Notes under the pieces: generated by a model
Seen by the model: the letters and a program-made list of their open reading frames with translations, nothing else
The model's database searches: none
Told to the model about the DNA's origin: nothing
Program-made: the position numbers and the translations under genes
Assembly (NCBI RefSeq): GCF_013410345.1
Contig: NZ_JACCFJ010000001.1
Span: forward strand, 4,253,001 to 4,317,000
Length of the DNA stretch: 64,000 bases
Origin: Saccharopolyspora hordei
GTDB lineage: Bacteria > Actinomycetota > Actinomycetes > Mycobacteriales > Pseudonocardiaceae
Reading direction: 5' to 3'
Shown: piece after piece, positions 23,289 through 31,451 of the stretch
Numbering within the stretch: the stretch's first letter is position 1
How the letters are laid out: each line of letters opens with the position of its first letter

Positions 23289-24950
23289 CTACAGGTTCCG
23301 GGCGAGGGCTCGGCCGGCTGCGCGGCCGGAGAAGATGCAGCCGCCGAGGAAGGTGCCCTCCAGGGCGTTGTAGCCGTGCACGCCACCGCCACCGAACCCG
23401 GCGACCTCCCCCGCCGCGTACAGGCCGGGCAGCGGGGTCCCGTCCGAGCCGATCACCTGCGAGTCGAGGTTGGTCTGCACCCCACCCAGGGTCTTGCGGG
23501 TCAGCACGTTGAGCCGCACCGCGATGAGCGGCCCGTGCGCCGGGTCGAGGATGCGGTGCGGCTTGGCCACCCGCGACACCTTGTCGGCCAGGTAGCGGCG
23601 CGCGTTGGCCACCGCCATCAGCTGGAAGTCCTTGGTGTGCTTGTGCTCGACCTCGCGGTCCCGCGCCACGATCTGCCGCTCGATCTCGTCGTGGTCGAGC
23701 TTCGGACCGCGGGCGATCTCGTTCATGCCCGCCACGAGCTCGCGGAGGTCGTCCGCGACGACGAAGTCCACCCCCTTGTTCTTGAACGCGTCGACCGGGC
23801 CCGGCGCGTCCTTGCTGAGGCGGGTGGCGAGGGTCTGCTTGAGGTCCTTGGCGGTGATCTCCGGGTTCTGCTCGGAACCGGAGAGGCTGAACTCCTTGGC
23901 CAGGATCGACTGGGTGAGCACCAGCCACGAGTAGTCGTACCCGGTGGACAGGATCTCCTTCATCGTCCGGTTGGTGTCGAAACCGGGGAAGCACGGCGCG
24001 GGCAGCCGCTTGCCGGTGGCGTCGAACCACAGCGAGGACGGGCCCGCCAGGATCCGGATCGCGTGGTCGGGCCAGATCGGGTCCCAGTTGTGGATGCCTT
24101 CGGTGTAGTGCCACATCCGGTCCCGGTTGACGATGCGCCCGCCCGCGGACTCGGTGATGGCGATCATCCGCCCGTCCACGTGCGCGGGCACCCCCGAGAT
24201 CATCGTCTCCGGGCACGGCCCGAGCCGGTCCACCGGCCAGTTCGCCCGGATCAGCTCGTGGTTGTGCCCGATCCCGCCGGACGCGACGACGACGGCCTTG
24301 GCGCGCAGCTCGAACTCGCCCACCGCCTCGCGCGAGGACGCCACGCCGCGGGCGGCGTCGGACGGTTCCAGGACGGTGCCGCGCACTCCCACGACCGCGC
24401 CGTCCTCGACGACGAGCTCGTCGACCTGGTGGCGGAACCGGAACTCGACCAGTCCCCGCTCCTCCGCCGCGAGCACCGGTTCGGCGAAGACCCGGACCAC
24501 CTCGGGCCCGGTGCCCCAGGTGAGGTGGAAGCGCGGCACCGAGTTGCCGTGCCCGCCGGCCACCCCGCCCCCGCGCTCGGCCCAGCCGACCAGCGGGGTG
24601 AGCCGCAGCCCGAGGTCGCGCAGGTACTGGCGCTTCTCGGTGGCGGCGAAGCGCACGTAGGCGCGGGCCCACTGCCGCCCCCAGTGGTCTTCGTCCTCGC
24701 GGTCGAAACCGGCCGACCCCAGCCAGTCCTGCAGCGCCAGCTCGTAGGAGTCGCGCACACCCAACCGCCGCTGCTCCGGGCTGTCGACCAGGAACAACCC
24801 GCCGAGCGACCAGAACGCCTGCCCGCCCAGGTTGGCGCGGTTCTCCTGCTCGACGACGACCACCCGACGCCCGGCCTTGGTCAGCTCGTGGGTCGCGACC
24901 AGGCCCGCCAGGCCGGCGCCGACCACGATGACGTCAGGTTCGGTGTTCAC
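23289..24950 (-). CDS. FAD-binding dehydrogenase of the fumarate reductase/KstD-like family
   Basis: 553 residues. VIVVGAGLAGLVATHELTKA is the FAD-binding Rossmann start. The C-terminal YAAGEVAGFGGGGVHGYNAL and FLGGCIFSGRAAG are the second flavin block. The protein resembles the actinobacterial group simply called FAD-binding dehydrogenase, related to 3-ketosteroid-1-dehydrogenase and flavocytochrome fumarate reductase; the exact substrate is unknown. GTG 24950 overlaps the TetR stop by four bases, so the regulator is translated first in the same transcript. Both are likely repressed by that TetR. Confidence 0.85.
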   Translation of the reverse strand: MNTEPDVIVVGAGLAGLVATHELTKAGRRVVVVEQENRANLGGQAFWSLGGLFLVDSPEQRRLGVRDSYELALQDWLGSAGFDREDEDHWGRQWARAYVRFAATEKRQYLRDLGLRLTPLVGWAERGGGVAGGHGNSVPRFHLTWGTGPEVVRVFAEPVLAAEERGLVEFRFRHQVDELVVEDGAVVGVRGTVLEPSDAARGVASSREAVGEFELRAKAVVVASGGIGHNHELIRANWPVDRLGPCPETMISGVPAHVDGRMIAITESAGGRIVNRDRMWHYTEGIHNWDPIWPDHAIRILAGPSSLWFDATGKRLPAPCFPGFDTNRTMKEILSTGYDYSWLVLTQSILAKEFSLSGSEQNPEITAKDLKQTLATRLSKDAPGPVDAFKNKGVDFVVADDLRELVAGMNEIARGPKLDHDEIERQIVARDREVEHKHTKDFQLMAVANARRYLADKVSRVAKPHRILDPAHGPLIAVRLNVLTRKTLGGVQTNLDSQVIGSDGTPLPGLYAAGEVAGFGGGGVHGYNALEGTFLGGCIFSGRAAGRALARNL

Positions 24951-25576
24951 GGTTGATCCCTGCCTTCCTCGCTGTAGGCCAGCACGACCCGCTCGAACAG
25001 ATCGACCCGGCGCTGCCGGACCACGGGGTCGTCGGGTTCCATCAGGCACTGCACGGCGGTCCCGTCGTGCACTGCGACCAGCGCCTGCCCGAGCGCGACC
25101 GGGTCCGGCACCCGCCGCCCGATCCGGTTGAGCAGGGCCTCGACCCCGGGGACGATCGCCGCCGCGATGGCCTCTTCCCGGGCCACCACGACCCGGCGCA
25201 GCGCGGGGTTGCGCAGCGCGTGCGCGCTGAACTCGGCGGTCACCCGGTACCAGTCGTCGTCCAGCGGTACGGCCTCGAGCAGCCGCTCGACGGCGGTCCG
25301 CACGTCGTCGACACCGGCGGTCCGAGCCGCCTCGAGGGCCGCTTCGACCTGTTCGAGCATCCGCCGCGAGTGCTGTTCCCACATCGCGAGGAACAGCTCC
25401 TCCAGCGACGCGAAGTTGGAGTAGAACGCGCCGCGCGTGTACCCCGCCCGGTCGCAGACCTGCTCGATCGTCGACCGGCCGAAACCCTCGGCGGCGAAGA
25501 CGACCCGCGCGGCGTCGAGCAACCGCTGCCGCGTCTGCCCGCGCCGCTTGGTCACCCGCCGCTGCGCAGCCACCAC
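24947..25576 (-). CDS. TetR-family repressor, autoregulated with the flavin dehydrogenase
   Basis: 209 residues. The helix-turn-helix is LLDAARVVFAAEGFGRSTIE then AGYTRGAFYSNFASLEELFL, typical of TetR/AcrR. GTG 25576 has GGAGG six bases upstream; GTG 25573 follows directly. The gene heads a two-gene leftward operon with the flavin dehydrogenase. Two overlapping GATGC-N6-GYATC sites lie 18-54 bases upstream of the start, an arrangement expected for autorepression. Confidence 0.85.
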   Translation of the reverse strand: MVAAQRRVTKRRGQTRQRLLDAARVVFAAEGFGRSTIEQVCDRAGYTRGAFYSNFASLEELFLAMWEQHSRRMLEQVEAALEAARTAGVDDVRTAVERLLEAVPLDDDWYRVTAEFSAHALRNPALRRVVVAREEAIAAAIVPGVEALLNRIGRRVPDPVALGQALVAVHDGTAVQCLMEPDDPVVRQRRVDLFERVVLAYSEEGRDQP

Positions 25577-25593
25577 TGACGACCTCCGCCTGG

Positions 25594-25630
25594 ATCGGAT
25601 GCACGAGCGTATCGGATGCACCGACGCATC
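25594..25630. promoter_or_regulatory. Tandem TetR operators, 17-bp period
   Basis: GATGC (25598) and GTATC (25609) are separated by six bases, and GATGC (25615) and GCATC (25626) by six bases. The two units are direct copies starting ATCGGATGCAC, 17 bases apart. They lie just before the tetR ribosome site. Confidence 0.65.
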
Positions 25631-25659
25631 GGAAGGGCGCGGACGACGCGCTCGGGCGG

Positions 25660-26013
25660 TCAGGGCAGGTGGGCGAGCACGTTGATCACCGTGCCGGTGG
25701 GGTCTTCGACGAAGAAGCGCCGGACGCCCCAGGGCTCGTCCCGCAGCGGACGGACGACGCGCAGCCCGCGGCGCACGGCCTCGGCGTGTGCCGCGTCCAC
25801 GGCCTCCGGTTCGCCGACGTCGACCCCGAACCGCGGCTCGGGGTCCTCCGAGCCCGGCGGGAGGACGATGATCTGGGCGGAGGGCGAGTCCGGCGCACGC
25901 AGGCAGAGCACGGGGTCTTCCATCGCGACCTCGAACCCGAGCACGTCGACGTAGAAGCTCCGCGCGGCGGACGCGTCGCCGGTGAGGTAGGGGATGATCC
26001 TGCTGACCACCAC
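25660..26013 (-). CDS. VOC-family (glyoxalase-like) protein
   Basis: 117 residues, one vicinal-oxygen-chelate unit: SRIIPYLTGDASAARSFYVD, then VAMEDPVLCLRAP and RRFFVEDPTGTVINVLAHLP. The family includes metal-dependent dioxygenases, isomerases and antibiotic-binding proteins; this one lacks an obvious N-terminal metal histidine (IPYL), so a binding role is possible. GTG 26013 is chosen with GGAGG five bases upstream. It stands alone on the minus strand between the TetR/flavin pair and the P450. Confidence 0.75.
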   Translation of the reverse strand: MVVSRIIPYLTGDASAARSFYVDVLGFEVAMEDPVLCLRAPDSPSAQIIVLPPGSEDPEPRFGVDVGEPEAVDAAHAEAVRRGLRVVRPLRDEPWGVRRFFVEDPTGTVINVLAHLP

Positions 26014-26203
26014 CCCATCCTCCCCGCTGCGCTCCCCTGTCGCCTTGCACGGATGGAAGGCCTGGCGAACGCACCCGACCGACGCCTGCTGCCTCCACGA
26101 CGGAGAGGGCGTCCGCTCTCGACGACCCGCGGTGGCGGCGGGGCCGGCCGCCTCCCGCGCCACGACCGCGGCCCAGCGCTCGAGCAGCACCGAGGTCCGG
26201 CGG

Positions 26204-26237
26204 CGCGGCAGTGCGGGGGTGTCGCCGCACCGCCGCG
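26204..26237. terminator. Hairpin after the P450 gene
   Basis: CGCGGCAGTGCGG and CCGCACCGCCGCG form a 13-position stem with one mismatch around an 8-base loop. It begins about 16 bases beyond the P450 stop on the minus strand. Confidence 0.6.
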
Positions 26238-26252
26238 TCGCTCAGGCACGCG

Positions 26253-27515
26253 TCACTTGACGTAGACGGGCAGAGAGTCCAGGCCGTAGACGATCGACGC
26301 CTTGCGGAACTCCAGTTCCGAGGCGGGCACCGCCAGCCGGATGTCCGGGAACCGGCGCACCAGGGCCGGGTAGGCCGCGCGCAGCTCCATGCGGGCCAGC
26401 TCGGCCCCGATGCAGCGGTGCAGCCCGTGGCCGAAGGCCAAGTGCGAGGTCGGTGCGCGGTCGGGGTCGAAGCGCTCCACGTCCTCCCCGAGCGCGGCGT
26501 CCCGGTCCGCGCCGCTCAGCGAGCACAGCACGACGTCGCCCTCCGCGATCCGGGTGCCGCCGATCTCCACGTCCTCGCGGGCGAAGCGGGGGAACGCCAC
26601 CTGCACGACGGTGAGGTAGCGCAGCAGCTCCTCGACCAGGCCGGGCACCACCTCGTCGTCGTCGCGGACCCGCTCCAGCAGGGGGCGGTCCTGCAGCAGC
26701 ACCAGCGCGCCCAGCGCGAGCATGCTGGCCGTGGTCTCGAAGCCGCCGGTGAGCACCCCGTCGGCGAGCTCGGCCAGCTCCCGGTCGCTGACCTCGTCAC
26801 CGTGGTCGCGGATCAGCGCGCCCAGCAGGCCGTCGCCCGGTTCCTCGCGCTGCTTGCGCACGACACCGTGCAGGTACTCCAGCGACTGCGACATCGCGCC
26901 CAGCGACGACCCCACGCCCTCGAAGACGTCGAACCGCGTCACGCTGAGCTTCTGGAACTCCGCCCGGTCGCCGTAGGGCACACCGAGCAGCTCGCTGATC
27001 ACCAGCGAGGGGATCGGCACCGCGAACTCGGTCACCAGGTCCACCGGCTGGTCGGCGGCGGCCATCGCGTCGAGCTGCTGCTCCACGATCGCCTCGATCT
27101 CCGGGGTCAGCCGGGCCAGCCGCCGCATGGTGAACTCCGGCGTGAGCAGCTTGCGCAACCGGGTGTGCGCCGGGGGATCGGTGAACCCGAGACCGCCGGG
27201 GTTGTCCTCCGCCGTGACGCCCGCCTGGCCGACCAGGTTGGTGAAGTCGTTGCTGAACCTCTTGGCGTCGCCCAGCACCGCCTTCGCCTCGTCGTACCCG
27301 GTGACCAGCCAGACGTTGAGGGACACCGGCAGCGGGAGGCGGGTGACCGGCTCCCGCTCGCGGGTCTCGCCGAGCGCCGGGACCGGGTCGAGCCCGGTCC
27401 GCTGCAACGGCATGAGCGCGGCCGCCGGGAGGACGGAGCTCAGCCCCTTCCGGCGTGCTCGCGCGAGGTACAAGCGAGTCAAGAGCCCGGTGATCCTGGC
27501 CCGAACGCGTCCCAC
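26253..27515 (-). CDS. Cytochrome P450
   Basis: 420 residues, the usual size for soluble bacterial class I P450s. Seen are the I-helix oxygen motif GGFETTAS, the K-helix EELLRY (ExxR), and the haem loop FGHGLHRCIGAELARMEL with Cys368 as the axial ligand. It needs ferredoxin and reductase, neither of which adjoins it. The start GTG 27515 has only a G-rich upstream stretch, and the N-terminus carries a basic helix (RARITGLLTRLYLARARRKG) unusual for soluble P450s that might touch the membrane. A MarR gene lies divergently 284 bases away and may control it. Confidence 0.88.
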   Translation of the reverse strand: MGRVRARITGLLTRLYLARARRKGLSSVLPAAALMPLQRTGLDPVPALGETREREPVTRLPLPVSLNVWLVTGYDEAKAVLGDAKRFSNDFTNLVGQAGVTAEDNPGGLGFTDPPAHTRLRKLLTPEFTMRRLARLTPEIEAIVEQQLDAMAAADQPVDLVTEFAVPIPSLVISELLGVPYGDRAEFQKLSVTRFDVFEGVGSSLGAMSQSLEYLHGVVRKQREEPGDGLLGALIRDHGDEVSDRELAELADGVLTGGFETTASMLALGALVLLQDRPLLERVRDDDEVVPGLVEELLRYLTVVQVAFPRFAREDVEIGGTRIAEGDVVLCSLSGADRDAALGEDVERFDPDRAPTSHLAFGHGLHRCIGAELARMELRAAYPALVRRFPDIRLAVPASELEFRKASIVYGLDSLPVYVK

Positions 27516-27799
27516 TGTCCAAAACCCCCGTCGAGCTTGGCGTTCCGTGTCGACCGCCGCGGGTTCCCGGGCGGAGCGACGGCTCCGTCCCGCATCGTTG
27601 ATCGACGCGGCGGCCCGCAACTCTACCGTGCCCTGAGCAAGTGTTGCCAAGTGCAAGAGTCGGTCCTCGGACCGAGTCCACTTCGCACCACCGGCGCGGA
27701 ACCCCCCGGCACCGGCGCCCGCTGCCACTCGCAGAACCTACACCCGGACGCGTTCGCGGGGTGTCGTTCACGAGGATTTCGATGCGGTAGAACAGGCAC

Positions 27800-28309
27800 A
27801 TGGCCCGAGCGAAGCCCTGCAGCGATCCGGCTCCCGACGACGTGGACGCGGTCACCGACGCCGTGCTGACGGCGTCGCGACTGCTGGTCGCCGTGTCGGC
27901 GCGTTCCCTCGCCGCGGTCGAGAACTCGTTGACGCTGCCGCAGTTCCGGTTGCTGGTGGTGCTGTTCCACGCGGGCCCGCTCAAGCTGGCCGCGCTGGCC
28001 GAGACGCTCGGGGTCAACCCGTCCACCGTGACCCGCATGATCGACCGCCTCGTCGGCACCGAGCTGGTCGACCGGCGGCCGAACCCGGCTTCGCGCCGGG
28101 AGAACGTGGTGGCGCTGACGCAGAACGGCGTCGACGTGGTGGCGGAGGTCACGGCGCGGCGCCGGTCGGAGATCGCGCGGATCGTGAAGCGGATGCCGGC
28201 GGCCGCGCGCCGCGGGCTGGTCGGCGCGCTGGCCGCCTTCGCCGAGGCCGGCGGGGAGCTGCCGGGCGTCGGCCCGGCCTGCCGCACGATCAGCGCGCAG
28301 TGGGTCTAG
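27800..28309 (+). CDS. MarR-family regulator
   Basis: 169 residues with a winged helix: LTLPQFRLLVVLFHAGPLKL, then ETLGVNPSTVTRMIDRLVG and the wing RRPNPASRRENVVALT. MarR proteins bind short palindromes as dimers and release them on binding phenolic or oxidised ligands. It faces the P450 gene across 284 bases, so control of that gene and itself is the simplest model, though I found no convincing palindrome there. The ATG lacks a strong ribosome site. A clear terminator follows. Confidence 0.85.
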   Translation: MARAKPCSDPAPDDVDAVTDAVLTASRLLVAVSARSLAAVENSLTLPQFRLLVVLFHAGPLKLAALAETLGVNPSTVTRMIDRLVGTELVDRRPNPASRRENVVALTQNGVDVVAEVTARRRSEIARIVKRMPAAARRGLVGALAAFAEAGGELPGVGPACRTISAQWV

Positions 28310-28684
28310 GGGCCGGGGAAGTCACCGCCGGTCGAGGTGACCGCGATCACCTCGACCGTTCGGCCGAGCGCACGGCGTCGAAGCCCGTCCGGTCGACCGA
28401 TCCCGGGGAGCCGATGGGTCGTGGTGCGCAGCAGGGCTGCCGCCGCACACTCACTGGCATGGACCACACGACTCCCACCCCGACGCACCGCGTTCCCCGC
28501 GATGCCACGCCACCACCCGCGGCCGGGCCGACCCCGTCCGAAGTGGACGCGACCGCGACCGCTCGGCAGAGGCGGTCGGACGGGCCTCCTCGGTGTCTCC
28601 GCGCGGACGTCCCGGCACGAGGACCGGTTCCCGCTCCGGGACGTGCCGTCACCGGAGCGACCGCGGCCTGGCCGGCGCCACGGT
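28310..28684. other. Intergenic stretch with strong terminator, no gene
   Basis: 375 bases between convergent genes. A perfect 12-bp inverted repeat CGGTCGAGGTGA / TCACCTCGACCG with loop CCGCGA lies at 28329-28358, 20 bases after the MarR stop, and is a terminator. The remaining 320 bases hold open frames on both strands, but codon use is biased to proline and arginine and nothing looks conserved; I see no gene. Confidence 0.6.
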
Positions 28685-29731
28685 TCACCCCGCGCCCAGC
28701 GGGAGATTCGCCTCTCCCAGGCGGGTTCCCGTGCGGGTGATCCAGTAGCGGCGCAGCACGTCCAGGACGACCGACACCTCCACCGACCGGATGCCGGGCA
28801 GGGCCGCCAGGTCGCCGGACAGGAACTCGGCGAGGTGCTCCTCGCCGCGGAACACGCCCTGGTGGATCACGGTCGCGTTGCCGGCGACCATCGAGACGTA
28901 GCGGGCGGACGGGTGCCGCCCGAGCGCGAGCCCGACCGCCTCGGTCGAGCCGGGCTCGGTGGACAGCGACAACGTCACCTCCAGGTGGAAGCCCAGCAGC
29001 GCGGGCTCCACCTCCACCCGCGGGCGGACGACCTGCCGCTCCAGGAGCCCGGTGATCAGCCGGTGCGCGGTGGACTGGCTCACGCCCAGCGCCCGGGACA
29101 GCTCGCTCGACGTCAGCCGCGCATCGGCGTGCAGCAGCCGGGCCGCCTCCCGCTCCTGGCCGGAAAGCGGTTGCGGGGCTTCGGGATCCCGGTGCTCGAT
29201 GCGGTGCGGCGCGAGGAGCGAGCGCTGGGCGTCGTCGAGCCGGTCCAAGCGCCAGGCCTCCGCGCGACCGAAGGGCTTGAGCACCAGGTCGGACTGCGTC
29301 GACACCACCCCCGGCACCGAGGGGATGCGGTGCGTGAGCAGGTCCTTGACCGTGTCGCGCCGCAACGGGCGGACGGTGCAGTACACGTCCGCGCGGCCGG
29401 TGGTCATCGCGACGTACTGGGCCTCGGGGAACTCGGCCAGCCGGCGGGCGACGTCCTGCAACCGCCCGGGCTCGGTGGTGATCCAGACGTGCCGCGGGTG
29501 GTGCTCGGAGATCAGCGCCCAGTCCAGCGCCCCGATCACCCGCAGCAGCCGCTCGGCGTGCAGCCGCTGCAACCGGCGGCCCACCGTGCTGGGCGAGCTG
29601 CCCACCGCCTCGGCGAGCGTGTTGATCGGTGCGCGCGGCGCCTCCTGCAACGCGGACACCAGGTCCAGGTCCAGGTCGTCGAGCTCGTAGTCACCCTCCA
29701 CGGCGAGTGATACTACACCCACGCTGAGCAC
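28685..29731 (-). CDS. Lrp/AsnC-family regulator with two tandem DNA-binding/ligand units
   Basis: 348 residues, about twice an ordinary Lrp. The first unit has the helix-turn-helix LAEAVGSSPSTVGRRLQRLH and a RAM-like domain. A second unit starts near residue 195 with LGVSQSTAHRLITGLLERQV and a second RAM domain ending EVSVVLDVLRRYWITR. Such doubled Lrp proteins act as pseudo-dimers and sense amino acids. GTG 29731 is the longest start; GTG 29722 and 29701 are possible. It is divergent from the AbgT transporter, which I infer it regulates. Confidence 0.82.
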   Translation of the reverse strand: MLSVGVVSLAVEGDYELDDLDLDLVSALQEAPRAPINTLAEAVGSSPSTVGRRLQRLHAERLLRVIGALDWALISEHHPRHVWITTEPGRLQDVARRLAEFPEAQYVAMTTGRADVYCTVRPLRRDTVKDLLTHRIPSVPGVVSTQSDLVLKPFGRAEAWRLDRLDDAQRSLLAPHRIEHRDPEAPQPLSGQEREAARLLHADARLTSSELSRALGVSQSTAHRLITGLLERQVVRPRVEVEPALLGFHLEVTLSLSTEPGSTEAVGLALGRHPSARYVSMVAGNATVIHQGVFRGEEHLAEFLSGDLAALPGIRSVEVSVVLDVLRRYWITRTGTRLGEANLPLGAG

Positions 29732-29755
29732 GGATACCGGGTAGAAACGTCACAG

Positions 29756-29797
29756 CAACGTTCATCGTTGACAAATCATGTCACGGGCGTCTTGAAT
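29756..29797 (+). promoter_or_regulatory. abgT promoter with overlapping CAACG/CGTTG palindrome
   Basis: TTGACA at 29768-29773 and TTGAAT at 29792-29797 are 18 bases apart and form a good -35/-10 pair. CAACG-N5-CGTTG at 29756-29770 overlaps the -35 element, as expected for an operator, probably of the divergent Lrp-type regulator. Confidence 0.6.
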
Positions 29798-29843
29798 GCT
29801 CGCCATCGGTCGAGGCCGGCCGATCTGATCTCGAGGAGCTCGG

Positions 29844-31388
29844 TTGACCAACACGGAGAACGCGCCGCCCACCCGGTCGATGTCGCTGCTGCTGGGCTTC
29901 TTGCGCGGTGTCGAACGCTTCGGCAACAAGCTGCCCCACCCGTTCTGGCTGTTCACGATCATGGCCGTGCTGGTGGTGGCGCTCAGCGCGGTGCTCAGCG
30001 CGCTCGGCGTCTCCGCGGTGTCCCCCGTGGACGGCGAGACGATCCAGGTCACGAGCCTGCTCACCGCCGACGGCGTGGCCACCATCATCGGTGACGCGGT
30101 GGACAACTTCGCGCAGTTCCCGCCGCTGGCGCTGATCATCGTGGTGATGCTGGGCGTCTCGGTGGCCGAGCAGAGCGGCCTGCTCAACGCGATGCTGCGC
30201 GGCAGCGTCACCCGCGTCCCGGCGAAGTACCTGACGTTCGTCGTCGCGTTGACCGGCATCAGCGGCAGCGTCGCCTCCGACGCCGCCTACGTGGTGCTGA
30301 TCCCGCTGGGCGCGCTGGTGTTCAAGGCGGTCGGCCGCAGCCCGATCCTGGGCCTGGTGGTCGCCTTCGGGTCGATCTCGGCCGGCTACAACGCCTCGCT
30401 GCTGCTCACCCCGACCGACGCGATCCTGGCCGGGCTGACCACCTCGGCCGCGCACTTCATCGACCCGGGCTACGTGGTGACGCCGCTGGCCAACTACTTC
30501 TTCTCGATCTGCTCGGCGATCGTCCTGGCGGTGGTGATCACGCTGGTCACCGAGTTCGTGCTCACCAAGCGCACCGAGGGCATGGTCGCCGACGGTGACG
30601 GCCCGGACGAACAGCTCGGCGAGATGGAGCTCAGCCCGGCCGAGCGGCGCGGCCTGCGCAACGCCGGCCTGGCGCTGCTCGTCGTGGTGGCACTGCTGGT
30701 GGTCGCGCTCGCCCCGGCCGGCTCGCCGTTCCGCGGCGAGGACGGCGGCATCCTCAACTCGCCGGTCATCACCGGCATCGCGTACCTGCTCGGCGTGGTG
30801 TTCGCGCTGACCGGCGCGGTGTTCGGTCGCACCACCGGCAGCCTCGCCCGCGCCCGGGAGCTCCCCGCTGCGATGGCCAAGGGCGTCGTCGACCTGGCAC
30901 CGGTGGTGGTGCTGTTCTTCGCCGCCAGCCAGTTCCTGGCCTTCTTCAAGTGGACCCACATCGGGGAGGTCCTGGCCATCCACGGCGCGGCGCTGCTGCA
31001 GTCGGCCGGCGTGCACCCGCTGGTGCTGTTCCTCGGTCTGATCGTCCTGGTCACCTGCATCAACCTGGTGATCACCAGCGGTTCGGCGCAGTGGGCACTG
31101 GTCGGCCCGGTCGTGGTGCCGATGCTGATGCTGCTCGACGTGTCACCCGAGACGACGCAGGCGGTCTACCGGATCGGGGACTCGGCGACCAACCTGATCA
31201 GCCCGATGAGCCCGTACTTCGCGATGGCCCTGGGGATGCTGCAGCGCTACCGCAAGGACGCCGGGATCGGCACCTTGATGTCGATGACGCTGCCGATCTC
31301 CTTCGTGGTGCTGGTCAGCTGGACGCTGCTGTTCATGGCCTGGTGGGGGCTCGGCATCCCGCTCGGCCCGGGCGCTCCGGTGCGCTGA
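29844..31388 (+). CDS. AbgT-family transporter (p-aminobenzoyl-glutamate type)
   Basis: 514 residues with about 11-13 membrane helices. Blocks include LPHPFWLFTIMAVLVVALSA, GISGSVASDAAYVVLIPLGA, AGYNASLLLTPTDAILAGLT and, near the end, SGSAQWALVGPVVVPMLM and NLISPMSPYFAM, all AbgT features. The family moves p-aminobenzoyl-glutamate inward or, in some members, exports sulfonamides. An M20 carboxypeptidase follows after 63 bases, favouring uptake and cleavage here. TTG 29844 has GAGGAG five bases upstream. Confidence 0.88.
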   Translation: MTNTENAPPTRSMSLLLGFLRGVERFGNKLPHPFWLFTIMAVLVVALSAVLSALGVSAVSPVDGETIQVTSLLTADGVATIIGDAVDNFAQFPPLALIIVVMLGVSVAEQSGLLNAMLRGSVTRVPAKYLTFVVALTGISGSVASDAAYVVLIPLGALVFKAVGRSPILGLVVAFGSISAGYNASLLLTPTDAILAGLTTSAAHFIDPGYVVTPLANYFFSICSAIVLAVVITLVTEFVLTKRTEGMVADGDGPDEQLGEMELSPAERRGLRNAGLALLVVVALLVVALAPAGSPFRGEDGGILNSPVITGIAYLLGVVFALTGAVFGRTTGSLARARELPAAMAKGVVDLAPVVVLFFAASQFLAFFKWTHIGEVLAIHGAALLQSAGVHPLVLFLGLIVLVTCINLVITSGSAQWALVGPVVVPMLMLLDVSPETTQAVYRIGDSATNLISPMSPYFAMALGMLQRYRKDAGIGTLMSMTLPISFVVLVSWTLLFMAWWGLGIPLGPGAPVR

Positions 31389-31451
31389 CCGGCACTGCCC
31401 ACAACGCGCCCCGTGCGCGACAACACTGTGTGACGACCTGAGAGGTGACTC

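Noticed and set aside
28459-28740. Possible small gene in the interval after marR
   Set aside because: Starts at an ATG but is Pro/Thr/Arg-rich, lacks a ribosome site and overlaps the end of the Lrp-type gene on the other strand.
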